Shown: piece by piece, positions 51,258 to 60,576 of the stretch
How the letters are laid out: each line of letters starts with the position of its first letter
Position numbering within the stretch: position 1 is the first letter of the stretch
Notes under the pieces: model-generated
Seen by the model: the letters and a program-made list of their open reading frames with translations, nothing else
Told to the model about the DNA's origin: nothing
The model's database searches: none
Assembly: GCF_900114605.1 (NCBI RefSeq)
Contig: NZ_FOTP01000008.1
Span: 124,001 to 188,000, forward strand
DNA length: 64,000 nt
Source: Bradyrhizobium sp. NFR13
GTDB taxonomy: Bacteria; Pseudomonadota; Alphaproteobacteria; Rhizobiales; Xanthobacteraceae
Direction of reading: 5' to 3'
Made by a program: the position numbers and the translations under genes

Positions 51258-51325
51258 TCCGCTGTCGCAAAACAGACATTGGTCGCGGGAATGATCGCAG
51301 CAGCAAAACGCTGCGGAGTTCGAAC

Positions 51326-52420
51326 ATGAGCACATGCACGCAATTCAATATCGCGAAGAATGATTTTCAAGGCACCGCGCTGGTGCAGATGTCGCTGCCG
51401 CGATTGGACGAACTATCCGATGATTGCCTTCTGGTCGAAGTCGAGCGCTTCGCCTTCACCGCAAACAACATCACTTATGCGATGCTGGGTGACCGGATGA
51501 AATACTGGCAGTTGTTCAAGGCGCCTGACGGCTTCGGCAATATTCCGGTCTGGGGGTTTGGCAGAGTGATTGCCTCGATGCATCCGCAGATCGCCGAAGG
51601 CGAGCGGCTGTTCGGCTATTTCCCGATGGCCTCGCATCTGGTGATCGAGGCCGCGGATGTCAGCAAGCGCGGCCTGCGCGATGGCGCGGCGCACCGGCAG
51701 GACGTGGCGCCAGTCTACAATGCCTATGCGCGGGTGACCGGCGATCCTGCCTTTGCCGGGCGCAACGGCGACTATCAGGCGCTGCTGCGACCGCTCTTCA
51801 TGCTCTCATTCCTGGTCGATGATTTTCTCGCCGAGCAGGAATTCTTCGGTGCACGCACCGTCATTCTCTCCAGCGCCTCCAGCAAGACCGCCTTCGGTCT
51901 CGCGCATCTGCTGCATAGTAAGCGCAAACCGCTCCGCGTGATCGGCCTGACCTCGGCGGGGAATGCCGATTTCGTGTGGTCGCTCGGCTGCTACGACGAC
52001 GTCGTGCTCTACGACCACATCGATACGCTGCCCGCCGATCAACCGGTGGCCTTCGTCGATATGGCCGGGAATGCCGATCTGCGTGGCCGGCTGCATCGGC
52101 ACTTCGGCGACAAGCTCGTCTATAGCGGGCGCGTCGGGCTCACCCATCAGGATGCAGCCGAGGATGAGGCGCTTCCCGGCGCCAAACCCTCATGGTTCTT
52201 CGCGCCGGACCAGATACGCAAACGCGCCAAGGAATGGGGGCCGGGCGGCATCGATACCCGGGTCAACGCCGCGTGGTCGGGATTCCTGCCCTTGCTGGAA
52301 CAGTCGCTCGAGATTGCCGAGAGCCGTGGCCCTGTCGCCGTGGAGAAGGTCTATCGCGATACACTGGCCGGCCGGGTGCCGCCGCATCAGGGGCATATGT
52401 TGTCACTCGCGAATGGCTGA
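51326..52420 (+). CDS. DUF2855 family protein
   Basis: A 364-residue soluble protein of the DUF2855 family. It starts like a medium-chain dehydrogenase (LVEVERFAFTANNITYAMLGD, GFGRVIAS) and has an interior Rossmann-like segment (FFGARTVILSSASSKTAFGLAHLL, then VIGLTSAGNADFVWSLGCYDDVVLYD), so it is probably a degenerate quinone-oxidoreductase relative. Homologues occur in Proteobacteria, often near thioesterases or fatty-acid genes; here the neighbours do not help. The function is unknown. Confidence 0.85.
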   Translation: MSTCTQFNIAKNDFQGTALVQMSLPRLDELSDDCLLVEVERFAFTANNITYAMLGDRMKYWQLFKAPDGFGNIPVWGFGRVIASMHPQIAEGERLFGYFPMASHLVIEAADVSKRGLRDGAAHRQDVAPVYNAYARVTGDPAFAGRNGDYQALLRPLFMLSFLVDDFLAEQEFFGARTVILSSASSKTAFGLAHLLHSKRKPLRVIGLTSAGNADFVWSLGCYDDVVLYDHIDTLPADQPVAFVDMAGNADLRGRLHRHFGDKLVYSGRVGLTHQDAAEDEALPGAKPSWFFAPDQIRKRAKEWGPGGIDTRVNAAWSGFLPLLEQSLEIAESRGPVAVEKVYRDTLAGRVPPHQGHMLSLANG

Positions 52421-52430
52421 CGACAGGTCG

Positions 52431-54185
52431 TCACATCTCGCCGATCGCTTCGCGGCGGCGCTGCTCGGATTCTTCGGCATAGCGCCGTGTCGCGTGTGCT
52501 TCCGACAGCGTGCCGAGCACGCGGTGGCTTTCTGGCTCGACGACGGCCAGCGATTCCGCTTCGGCGCCCTCGAATACCACCATGGCGTCGCGGATGTTCA
52601 TGTCGGGATGCAGGACGACATCGCGACAATGCAGCAGGCTGTCGAGCCGGAATGCCGTCACATCAGGCGAATGCGCCTCAGCGACGATGGCGAGGCCGAC
52701 ATAGCGGCCTTCGGGATCGACGGCGACGACCTGGTTCTTCGAGCCGAGCGGAAACTTCTCGCGGAATTCGTCGAGCGGCATGGTGGAATCGACAGTCGGC
52801 ACGTCCGGGCGGAGCAGGCGCTTGACGGTGAGATCGCGGATCCAGCCCACGTCGGCGGCGCTGCGGATGGTCTCGCCGCGCAGATGCAGGCGCCATGTGG
52901 CGAACGAGTAGCCGAACAGTTCGCGGGTCAGCTGGGTGGAGATGATGACGGCGATCAGCACCGCGGTGGTGAGCCAGAGATTGCCGGTGGATTCGAGCGC
53001 GATGAACGACATGGTGAGCGGGCCGCCGATCACCGAGGCGGACAACGCGCTCATGCCGATGATGGTGTAGACGGCGGGATCGATGGTGAAGCCGGCGCCG
53101 ATCGCATTGAAGCCGACCGCGAACAGATGGCCACCGAGAGCGCCGAGAAACAGTGTGGCAAAAAACAGACCGCCACGAAAACCCGTGCCGAGCGAAACGA
53201 TCGAGGCGAGGGTCTTCAGCGCCATCACAAAAGCCACCAATGCGACCGGATAGGCCGTCATGCCGCCGAAATGCAGTGCGCCGTGTCCGGATGCCATGAT
53301 TTGCGGCGTCAGCAGCGCCATCAGCCCGACCAGCAGCCCGCCCAGCGCCGGACGCAGCGGCGGCCACAAATTGATTTTGGTGAGCAGCGCTTCGGTCCAG
53401 GCGACGACACGCATGATGCCGATGCCGAAGGTTGCGGCGAAGACGCCGAGCAGGGCGGCCACAGCGAGATCATGACCGAGCACGTCACCAAACCGTCCGG
53501 CAACGATGCCGAGTGACAGCGGATCGAAGGCATGGGCGACGAAATAGCCGATCACCGCGGCGATGCCGACCGGCATCAGGCTCGCCGATGTGTAGCTGCC
53601 GATCACCAGTTCGAAGGCATAGAACGCGCCCGCCAGCGGCGCACCGAATGCGCCGGCGATCGCGGCCGCCGCACCGCAGCCGACCATGACGCGCTGATCG
53701 CCACGCCGCAGATGGAAGGCGCGCCCGATGGAGGCGCCGAGCCCGCTGGCGAGCTGGGTGTAGCCGGCCTCGAGCCCGACCGAGGCGCCGACGCCGCTGG
53801 ACCACACGGTTTGCAGCGCGACGATGACGCTGCCGCGGAACGACATCCGCCCCCCATGGAGCGCGTTGGCCTCGATGGGGTCGACCTCGCGGGCCGGTCG
53901 CCAGCGCAACAGAAGCAGGAACGCGATGCCCAGCAGCAGCCCGCCCAAGGTGGGAACCAGAATCGCGCGCACCGGATCGATCCAGAACTGGCTGGAGAGC
54001 CGCTGGCCCCATTCCAGATTGAACAACACGGCGTGAAGGACACTGACCGCAGCGCTCATGGCGGCCACCACGAGACCCCCGATCACGCCGATCAGCGCCG
54101 CCAGAACCGCAAGGCTGGTTTCATGCGCGCGGACAAAGGCGCGCAGCCGTTGCGGGGCTTCGAGATAGCGGGAGGAAGGGACCAT
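52431..54185 (-). CDS. Chloride channel/antiporter (ClC) with CBS pair
   Basis: A 584-residue ClC protein: about 12-18 membrane helices and a C-terminal CBS-domain pair (about residues 440-570; LKRLLRPDVPTVDSTMPLDEF, DVVLHPDMNIRDAMVVFEG). The pore elements are GVGASVGLEAGYTQLASG (gating region, in place of G-R-E-G-P), GAFGAPLAGAFYAFELVIG and GTGFRGGLFFATLFLGALGG. It moves chloride, probably with protons. The start at 54185 was chosen since the preceding 27 residues are basic and unconserved-looking. It converges with DUF2855, 10 bp apart. Confidence 0.9.
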   Translation of the reverse strand: MVPSSRYLEAPQRLRAFVRAHETSLAVLAALIGVIGGLVVAAMSAAVSVLHAVLFNLEWGQRLSSQFWIDPVRAILVPTLGGLLLGIAFLLLLRWRPAREVDPIEANALHGGRMSFRGSVIVALQTVWSSGVGASVGLEAGYTQLASGLGASIGRAFHLRRGDQRVMVGCGAAAAIAGAFGAPLAGAFYAFELVIGSYTSASLMPVGIAAVIGYFVAHAFDPLSLGIVAGRFGDVLGHDLAVAALLGVFAATFGIGIMRVVAWTEALLTKINLWPPLRPALGGLLVGLMALLTPQIMASGHGALHFGGMTAYPVALVAFVMALKTLASIVSLGTGFRGGLFFATLFLGALGGHLFAVGFNAIGAGFTIDPAVYTIIGMSALSASVIGGPLTMSFIALESTGNLWLTTAVLIAVIISTQLTRELFGYSFATWRLHLRGETIRSAADVGWIRDLTVKRLLRPDVPTVDSTMPLDEFREKFPLGSKNQVVAVDPEGRYVGLAIVAEAHSPDVTAFRLDSLLHCRDVVLHPDMNIRDAMVVFEGAEAESLAVVEPESHRVLGTLSEAHATRRYAEESEQRRREAIGEM

Positions 54186-54406
54186 CGGGCAGCGTCCGGT
54201 ATTCGCGGCCGCGAACCGGGCGCGCGCCACGGGGTTTAGCGGCAGGCGCTGCGACAGACCACCCACAGTTCCCAGAAAAGCGACCCAACACGGCGCTTTT
54301 GTGAGGGGATAAGGTCTGTCCTATGCCCTTCACAACCCTGTCACGCTGCCTGTAGTATGTGGAGACGGGTTGCTTCGCAGCCATATGTGGGGGTCAGGAG
54401 CGTTAC

Positions 54407-54964
54407 TTGAACGCACATGTCTCGCAAGGCGGTTGGCCGGTTCTGGTCCTCAATGCGGACTTTCGGCCACTGAGTTACTACCCACTGTCCCTGTGGTCGT
54501 GGCAAGACGCGATCAAGGCGGTGTTTCTCGACCGTGTGAATATCGTAGAGCACTACGATCACGCGGTGCGGAGCCCTTCGTTCGAATTTCAGTTGCCCAG
54601 CGTGGTATCACTGAAGTCGTTTGTGAAGCCGACGACGCATCCCGCTTTCACCCGGTTCAACGTCTTCCTGCGCGATCGCTTCTCCTGCCAGTATTGCGGC
54701 TCGCATGACGATCTGACCTTCGATCATATCATCCCGCGCTCCAAGGGGGGGCAGACCACCTGGGAGAACGTCGTCGCCGCGTGCTCTCCTTGCAATCTGC
54801 GCAAGGGCAACATGACGACTCAGCAGGCGCGCATGTTCCCGCGCCAGACGGCGTTCGCGCCGACGGTGCACCAGTTGCATCGCAACGGCCGGCTGTTTCC
54901 GCCGAACTATCTGCATGGCAGCTGGCTGGACTATCTCTACTGGGATACGGAACTGGATCCGTAG
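54407..54964 (+). CDS. HNH endonuclease family protein
   Basis: A 185-residue protein starting at TTG with AGGAG 6 bp upstream, so it begins MNAHVSQGGWPVLVLNADFRPL, the usual N-terminus of this family. The HNH core is FSCQYCGSHDDLTFDHIIPRSKGG followed by NVVAACSPCNLRKGN, with two CxxC zinc pairs and the D-H motif. It is widespread and chromosomal in Alphaproteobacteria and is not tied to a phage or restriction system here. The cellular substrate is unknown. An ATG at 54359 is in frame but lacks a ribosome site. Confidence 0.9.
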   Translation: MNAHVSQGGWPVLVLNADFRPLSYYPLSLWSWQDAIKAVFLDRVNIVEHYDHAVRSPSFEFQLPSVVSLKSFVKPTTHPAFTRFNVFLRDRFSCQYCGSHDDLTFDHIIPRSKGGQTTWENVVAACSPCNLRKGNMTTQQARMFPRQTAFAPTVHQLHRNGRLFPPNYLHGSWLDYLYWDTELDP

Positions 54965-55372
54965 GGGCGGGCGTCGGGCGCTACTGTCGTGGGACTCATT
55001 CCTCAACGGCATGTCGAGCGGGCGGATTCTGGTCTAGATGATCGATGTGGTGGCTGGCGGTTGTTCCTTAGGAGTGCCGTGCCCCATGGGTTTCTCCGTC
55101 CGAGCCGGAATTGCGGACGCCAGTGAGATCCACGCCTTCATTCTTTGACTGGTCGGCTCATGGCGTTTCGCTGACCAAGTCGTTGATCGCGCGAATGTAG
55201 GCTCGTTAGGATTTAGCGGACATGTACATAGCGCGCTCGTACGGACGCGAATGACCCCAACCGGATATCGAAGCACAGCCAGGTCTCGTGCTTTGGCCGG
55301 ACAGAACACGCTTATCGCGACAGTCCTGGTGCCGCCCGCGGCAAAATTGCACGTCGAAACGCGCTATAATAC
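54965..55372. other. 408-bp stretch without an intact gene
   Basis: No intact reading frame with coding character is visible between the HNH gene and the peroxiredoxin-like gene. A minus-strand 91-codon frame (55034-55309) has an unusual composition and I consider it non-coding. The plus strand contains a short acetyltransferase-like remnant (listed separately). The base composition is a little less GC-biased than the flanks, which suggests decayed or acquired DNA. Confidence 0.5.
55086..55240 (+). pseudogene. Possible remnant of a GNAT acetyltransferase N-terminus
   Basis: From ATG 55086 the frame reads MGFSVRAGIADASEIHAFIL, then TGA (55146-55148), then continues LVGSWRFADQVVDRANVGSLGFSG. 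This resembles the start of GNAT proteins (x-I-R-P-A-x-x-x-D-A-x-x-I-x-x-F-I ... L-A-D-Q-V-V). The in-frame stop and the absence of a recognisable acetyl-CoA motif afterwards point to a dead gene. The similarity is judged by eye only, so this is a tentative call. Confidence 0.35.
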
Positions 55373-56053
55373 TTAGCCTGCAACCTGGGAGGCGGCCGAC
55401 ATCAGCTCTCGTGGGGTCGGGGCCCCAAACATGCGACGGCCCTCCTCGGGAACTTCGGTAAAGCTCCAGCGCACGATACCCTCCCGATCAAGCAGGAATT
55501 GGCCAAAGAGTTGGCCATGGCCAGTTGCCTTCATGTGCTCGTCGGCTTCGGTCATTTCGTAGCCGTCCTTATTGTTGAGGAGATCAGCCGCGGCCATCGG
55601 ATTCATCGGCTCGGGCAGCTCGCCCGGCATGTCTATTCGCATGGTCATAACAGCGTCCATCCCCATCTTGTGCGGCCACTCGCTTTCGTTCTCCGTGAAC
55701 TCGAGATTGGGTAAGCCAAACGCGCGGTGCGAAACGCGCTCGGGGTCGGACGCGGCGAGCAGATTGGGCAACGGATGATAACGGAAATAGAGCCGCGCAC
55801 GCTCGATCGGCGTGTTGACTACCACCAGACTCTCGACGCCTTTCTCGCGCAAGGCTGGGTCAAGTTGCGCCTGCGCCGCAAGATGGCGCCGGCAGAACGG
55901 GCAATGCAGGCCTCGAAATAAGCCGACCAATACTGGGCTGTGGCCGCGAAAGTCATCAAGCGCGATCTTGCCGTCGCGTGTAATCGCATCCAGCACAATG
56001 TTCGGTGCGCGGTCGCCCGGGTGGAGTAGCCCATCGACATGATGTTCTGACAT
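55373..56053 (-). CDS. Peroxiredoxin-like (AhpC/TSA) protein
   Basis: A 226-residue thioredoxin-fold protein with the redox motif CPFC at residues 51-54 (GLFRGLHCPFCRRHLAAQ), preceded by the AhpC/TSA strand GKIALDDFRGHSPVLVGLF. The second half has a long insert (FTENESEWPHKMGMDAVMTMRID) and ends with FLLDREGIVRWSFTEVPEEG. CxxC peroxiredoxin-like proteins reduce peroxides or act as disulfide reductases. ATG 56053 has AGGAGG 6 bp upstream. It is 20 bp behind the giant cyclase gene on the same strand, so they are probably one operon. Confidence 0.82.
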   Translation of the reverse strand: MSEHHVDGLLHPGDRAPNIVLDAITRDGKIALDDFRGHSPVLVGLFRGLHCPFCRRHLAAQAQLDPALREKGVESLVVVNTPIERARLYFRYHPLPNLLAASDPERVSHRAFGLPNLEFTENESEWPHKMGMDAVMTMRIDMPGELPEPMNPMAAADLLNNKDGYEMTEADEHMKATGHGQLFGQFLLDREGIVRWSFTEVPEEGRRMFGAPTPRELMSAASQVAG

Positions 56054-56073
56054 GGTCAACCTCCTTCAGTTTG

Positions 56074-59000
56074 CTAATCAAGAAATGGCAGTACGATCAG
56101 AGCTTCAGGATCAAGCCCGTGATGGGCGCAAACATCGTGCGCCAAAGCAAAATACCGCTCGGCCTCAGGCATGTCGCCTCGATCGAGGTTCAGCGTTGCG
56201 AGACCATCATAACATGGAAAGAGCTGCTGTGGCTCGCCCGTTTCGCGCGCCACCTCAATTGCCTCATTGTAGCAGCGGGCCGCAAGTTCCGGTCGGCCAT
56301 GGCATTGATGAATTTGTCCGAGCACAATCAATGGTACAGCGAGATGCTCGCGCTGATCGAGCGCACGGTCAAGTTCGATCGCCTTTTCAGCAGCCGGCAC
56401 GCCTTCGTCGGCACATCTGTCCGTGAAAGTGCAACAAGCGACAGCAAGATTGGCAAGAAGACGCGCCTGAAAGCCGAGATCGCCGATACGGCGCGCGACA
56501 TCAAGGCCGCGCCGGCATACCTCCATGGCTTGTGCCGGATCGACCGTCGTGTAGAGCACACTAAGATTCGTGTAACCGCGACAGGCTGCGTTGAGGAGGC
56601 CAGCGGCTTCGGCGACCGCGACGCTACGTTCCACCTCGCGCACGGCCTCCCGGCTTCGGCCCAGTCGCGCCAGTGCAACTCCTTTGGTATTGAGCGCCTC
56701 TGCAGTAGCGCGAGCCGCCTCAAGCCCGGCTTGAATATCTACGTTCGGTGGCACGGATTGAGCGTAACCCAGCGCATCGTCTGCCCATCTCGCAGCCGCG
56801 GCGTGATCGCCCGTGCGAAACGCGAGGCGGCCGCGCTCTTGCAAGAGATGCGCCCACTCGATCGGCGCGTCCGTTCCTTCAAGCAACGCAGCCGCCTCGG
56901 CGTAATACGCCTCCGCCTTGGTTCGTTTGCCAGCGTCCCACATCAATCGACCAAGTTTGCGCAGTATCCGCGCTGCGGCGGCGCGGTCCCCGGCCGCGCG
57001 ATGAGTCTCCAACACCGTCTTGTAGTGTTCGTCGGCCGTGTCACGCCGCCCAGCAGCTCCACACAGGTCGGCAATTCGCTCGTACAGCACAAGCCGTTCC
57101 GGTCCTTGATCGCCTGCGGTCAACAAGACGGCGAGGGCCTGCTGATAGAGACGGATGGCGTCGTCATTGGCGTAAATCGTACGTGCTCGATCGCCGGCCG
57201 CGCTCAGATAATGCGCGCCCTTCGGCTTGCTCGTGCTGAGGCTGAAATGATGTCCCAGCAGTGAGAGGTCTTCGAGCCGCTCGGGATCACCCCCGCACAA
57301 CCGCTCCAGGGCAGTACCGATCCGCCCATGCATCTCAATACGCCGTTGCAGAAGGAGGTTTTGGTAGATCACATCCTGAAGCAGGGTTTGCGTGAAACGA
57401 TAGGATTGCAGCGAAATCGAGTTCGCACCCGCGATTTCCTCGACGATCTCGGCGTCGCACAGCAGCTCAAGCCCTGCCTCTACTTTTACCGGGTCGGTTG
57501 CCGTGGCACCGAGAAGAGCAGCATCAAAGCGCGGGCCGATGACCGCTGCCTCTTGAGCCAACCGACGCACGTCGTGCGGCAGTCGGTCCACTCGCGCGAG
57601 CAACAAGGCCTGAATGCTCGCCGGGATGTCAGAGGCCGCTTCATCGGACTTGATCTGCCAATGCGAGCCGTCACGCGCTAAAACGCCAGCTTCGATAAGA
57701 CCGCGTATGATTTCTTCAATGAACAGCGGATTACCGCTCGCGCGTTCAAGAATTCGATTGAATAGATCTCCGGAAGATCCACTCCAACCGTGACCGAAGA
57801 ACGCTGCGAGCAGCTTTTGTCCGTCGGCGACGCCAAGGGGGGCCAGCCGCAGTGTTGTATGACTAATTCGACTTGAGTCGAGCTGATCCGTTTCAAGCGT
57901 CGGCCGGTGTGTGAACAATAGCATCAGCCGCCCGCGCTCCAGCCGATCCATCACGAACCGCAGCGCCTCAAGCGACACGGCGTCGGCCCAGTGCAGGTCT
58001 TCGACAATAATCAGGAGGGGCGACAGGGCCAGACGCCGTTCGAAGACGGTGCGGATCGCGAAAAAAATCTGCCGCCGAAGCTGTTCCGGTTCAACGTGTT
58101 GCAGGGCGTCGTCGGGGTCGCCGAGACCAAGAATATAAAAGTAGAGGGGCATCAGCCGCTCGATTTCTTCGGCCGCGAGGCCAAGCTCCGACAACGCTTC
58201 GGTCAGCCTGGCCTGCGCCTCTGCTGCCGAAGCCTTGCGCGCGATGCCGTAGGCGCTGCGCAGCACGGCGGCAAGAGTACCGTAGGATTGCTCACCCAGG
58301 GGCGAGCAAACGGCCCGCCGGACCGCGACGCTCGCGAAGCGGCTCTCTTCGCCAGCGCGGGTGACGAATTCATTCACCAGGCGCGTTTTTCCGATGCCGG
58401 CTTCGCCGACCAGCCGCACCAGCTGACCAGCTCCGTCACACGCCAGATCAAGGCACCCCATCATACGGGCGATCTCTGCGTCGCGTCCTATCAGCGGCGC
58501 GCTAAGGCCCAGTGTTTCGAGTCCTCGTGCCGCGCGCGGTATGTCGAGCGGCCCCCTGAGACGATGTACCAGGACGCTGCCAACCTTGCCGCGAAGCGCA
58601 ACGTCGCCAAGTGATTCATACGAGAACGCATGCCGCGTGAGGCGGTAGGTGAGCGGCCCCACCAGCACTTCGCCCGGGGCTGCCATCGATTGCAATCGCT
58701 GAGCGGTATTCACCGTGTCACCGGTTACTGAATAGGATTTGGCAGCGCCCGCACCGAGTCCCCCCGCAACCACGTGCCCGGTATTGATACCGATATGCAG
58801 CATGAGCGGCGCACCTGCGTATGCCTTCAAATGTTCTCCCAGGTGCGCCGTTCGCTTGATCATGTCGAGAGCCGCGCGGAGTGCCCGCTCAGGGTCGTCT
58901 TCGTGCGCGGCCGGCGCACCAAACAGTGCGAGCAGCGCATCGCCGATGAATTTGTCCACGAAGCCGCCAAAATTTTGCACCGCTGCCGTTAGTTCCTCAA

Positions 59001-59397
59001 ACAATTCGTTCTGAAGTGTCTGCATGACTTCCGGGTCGAGCCGCTCGCTCATCGTGGTAAAGCCACTGAGATCCGCAAACAGCACAGTAACGGTGCGGCG
59101 GTTCGCTTCGGTATCGACCTTGTGGGGTGTCCGCCGAGATGCTCGCTCGATCTCGACAACCGGGCTCGGCGTGAGCGCCGGTCGATCGGGCCCTATCGGA
59201 ATCGCCGGTGGTGACGCCTCCCGTCGGTCGCCGGCATTAGAGGCGTCGTCGACGTGGGCGCCACATTTCGGGCAATACGTAAAATCGGGTGCGCATACAT
59301 AGCCGCAACTGGGGCACGAGTTCGGCTGCTTTGCACCGCACTTCGGGCAGAAAGCAAAGCCGCTCTGGACCTCGAAACCGCAACGGGAGCAGGTCAT
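56074..59397 (-). CDS. Zinc-ribbon adenylate/guanylate cyclase with AAA ATPase and TPR domains
   Basis: An 1107-residue multidomain signalling protein. Two zinc ribbons (C3/C6/C17/C20 and C28/C31/C42/C45) lead to a class III cyclase domain (about residues 100-280). The metal-binding D109 is in LFADLSGFT, the Lys/Asp pair in VDKFIGDALLALFG and SYSVTGDTVNTAQRL, with the transition-state Asn/Arg intact, so it should be active. An AAA_16-type ATPase (Walker A GEAGIGKT, Walker B LLIIVEDLHWAD) and a winged/bridging region follow, then TPRs in the last 400 residues. It resembles bacterial LuxR-less STAND-type cyclases, large ATP-dependent sensors. No membrane segment is visible. A peroxiredoxin-like gene follows 20 bp downstream. 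Confidence 0.9.
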   Translation of the reverse strand: MTCSRCGFEVQSGFAFCPKCGAKQPNSCPSCGYVCAPDFTYCPKCGAHVDDASNAGDRREASPPAIPIGPDRPALTPSPVVEIERASRRTPHKVDTEANRRTVTVLFADLSGFTTMSERLDPEVMQTLQNELFEELTAAVQNFGGFVDKFIGDALLALFGAPAAHEDDPERALRAALDMIKRTAHLGEHLKAYAGAPLMLHIGINTGHVVAGGLGAGAAKSYSVTGDTVNTAQRLQSMAAPGEVLVGPLTYRLTRHAFSYESLGDVALRGKVGSVLVHRLRGPLDIPRAARGLETLGLSAPLIGRDAEIARMMGCLDLACDGAGQLVRLVGEAGIGKTRLVNEFVTRAGEESRFASVAVRRAVCSPLGEQSYGTLAAVLRSAYGIARKASAAEAQARLTEALSELGLAAEEIERLMPLYFYILGLGDPDDALQHVEPEQLRRQIFFAIRTVFERRLALSPLLIIVEDLHWADAVSLEALRFVMDRLERGRLMLLFTHRPTLETDQLDSSRISHTTLRLAPLGVADGQKLLAAFFGHGWSGSSGDLFNRILERASGNPLFIEEIIRGLIEAGVLARDGSHWQIKSDEAASDIPASIQALLLARVDRLPHDVRRLAQEAAVIGPRFDAALLGATATDPVKVEAGLELLCDAEIVEEIAGANSISLQSYRFTQTLLQDVIYQNLLLQRRIEMHGRIGTALERLCGGDPERLEDLSLLGHHFSLSTSKPKGAHYLSAAGDRARTIYANDDAIRLYQQALAVLLTAGDQGPERLVLYERIADLCGAAGRRDTADEHYKTVLETHRAAGDRAAAARILRKLGRLMWDAGKRTKAEAYYAEAAALLEGTDAPIEWAHLLQERGRLAFRTGDHAAAARWADDALGYAQSVPPNVDIQAGLEAARATAEALNTKGVALARLGRSREAVREVERSVAVAEAAGLLNAACRGYTNLSVLYTTVDPAQAMEVCRRGLDVARRIGDLGFQARLLANLAVACCTFTDRCADEGVPAAEKAIELDRALDQREHLAVPLIVLGQIHQCHGRPELAARCYNEAIEVARETGEPQQLFPCYDGLATLNLDRGDMPEAERYFALAHDVCAHHGLDPEALIVLPFLD

Positions 59398-59540
59398 GGA
59401 TCAAGACCTCGCGGGAGTCGCGATGGCACGATCTGATCTTGGACCTCACCGAATGGGTCCTAGATCATTGGTAAGATGGCCTCACAGCGTCGGAAGAGCA
59501 AGCGGGGGTTCTAGTATGGAGCCGGGCTACACCAGGATCG

Positions 59541-60518
59541 CTAATCCTGCTTCAGCTCGAGCTTGCGGATGATATCACCCCATTTGGTGATCTCTCCGCG
59601 CACATAGGTCTGGGAGTCGGTCACCGAACCGCCAACGGCCGCGAAGCCGATGCGGTCGAATTGTTCGCGAACACTTGCATCTGCAAGCGTCTTGTTCACG
59701 TCGGCGTTGAGCTTGTCGATGACTGCCTGCGGCGTCTTCGCCGGCACCAGGAATGCCACCCAGGTTGCGTCTTCGTCGTCGCTCAGTCCGAGCTCGCGCG
59801 CGGTCGGGACATCCGGAAGCGATGGCATGCGCTCGCGGCTCGTCACCGCCAGTGCCTTGACCTGTTTGCCCTTCACCAGCTCCATCGCCGCGGGCAAGGC
59901 GACACTGGCCAGAGGCGTGTGACCGCCCATCACCGCATTTAGCGCGGGACCTGCACCCGTGAACGGCGCATGCACGATGTTGGCCTTGGCGTTGAGCTTG
60001 AATATTTTTTCGGCTGACAGATGCGGCGTGGTGCCGACACCGGCAGTGCCATAGGTGAAGTTTTCCTTGGCGGCAGAGGTGATCACCTCGCGCAGGGTCG
60101 ATGCTGTGAGACTAGGCGCGCCGACGATCAGATTGGGCGTGGTCGCCGCGACCACCACGGTCTTGAATTCATCCGGCGAATAGCCGGCCTTTGCCGATAG
60201 GCTCGGATTGACGGCGAATGCGCTTGTTGTCACCAGCACAGTATAGCCATTGGGTTCGGCTCTTGCAGCCGCGGCAGCCGCGATATTGCCACCGGCGCCA
60301 CCACGATTCTCGATCACGACGGGTTCGCGCCACAGGTCGTTCAGTTTCTGTCCGACAATGCGCGCGATGATATCGGCTGGGCCGCCCGGCGCGAAAGCGA
60401 CGAGCAGGCGCACCGGCTGCGCCGGGTAGGGCTGCTGGGCGACGGCGGGACCGATCGCCGTCAGCAGCGCTGCGGTGATGACGACCGCGCTGGATGCGCG
60501 CTTGAAGAAGTGCGTCAT
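59541..60518 (-). CDS. Bug/TctC-family substrate-binding protein
   Basis: A 325-residue periplasmic binding protein of the tripartite tricarboxylate transporter (Bug) class. A signal peptide ends GPAVAQQ. Family motifs are YPAQPVRLLVAFAPGGPADIIAR, VVIENRGGAGGNIAA, and the late LAVTSRERMPSLPDVPTARE. It binds carboxylate-like ligands. AGGAGG lies 8 bp before the ATG. No TctA/TctB membrane proteins are adjacent, so the partner is elsewhere, or the protein acts as an orphan sensor. It is the last gene of the GntR-FAH operon. Confidence 0.92.
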   Translation of the reverse strand: MTHFFKRASSAVVITAALLTAIGPAVAQQPYPAQPVRLLVAFAPGGPADIIARIVGQKLNDLWREPVVIENRGGAGGNIAAAAAARAEPNGYTVLVTTSAFAVNPSLSAKAGYSPDEFKTVVVAATTPNLIVGAPSLTASTLREVITSAAKENFTYGTAGVGTTPHLSAEKIFKLNAKANIVHAPFTGAGPALNAVMGGHTPLASVALPAAMELVKGKQVKALAVTSRERMPSLPDVPTARELGLSDDEDATWVAFLVPAKTPQAVIDKLNADVNKTLADASVREQFDRIGFAAVGGSVTDSQTYVRGEITKWGDIIRKLELKQD

Positions 60519-60576
60519 GATATTCCTCCTCGATGTTTTTTTCGGGAGGCTTTTGCGCCTCCTCAACGGGCGTGGT

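Noticed and set aside
51963-53516. 517-codon plus-strand frame spanning the DUF2855 end and the ClC gene
   Set aside because: It overlaps the DUF2855 gene in another frame and runs antisense to the ClC gene; the translation has no domain.
55034-55309. 91-codon minus-strand frame in the gene-poor stretch
   Set aside because: No ribosome site and odd composition (many Thr/Ser/Pro); nothing recognisable in the translation.
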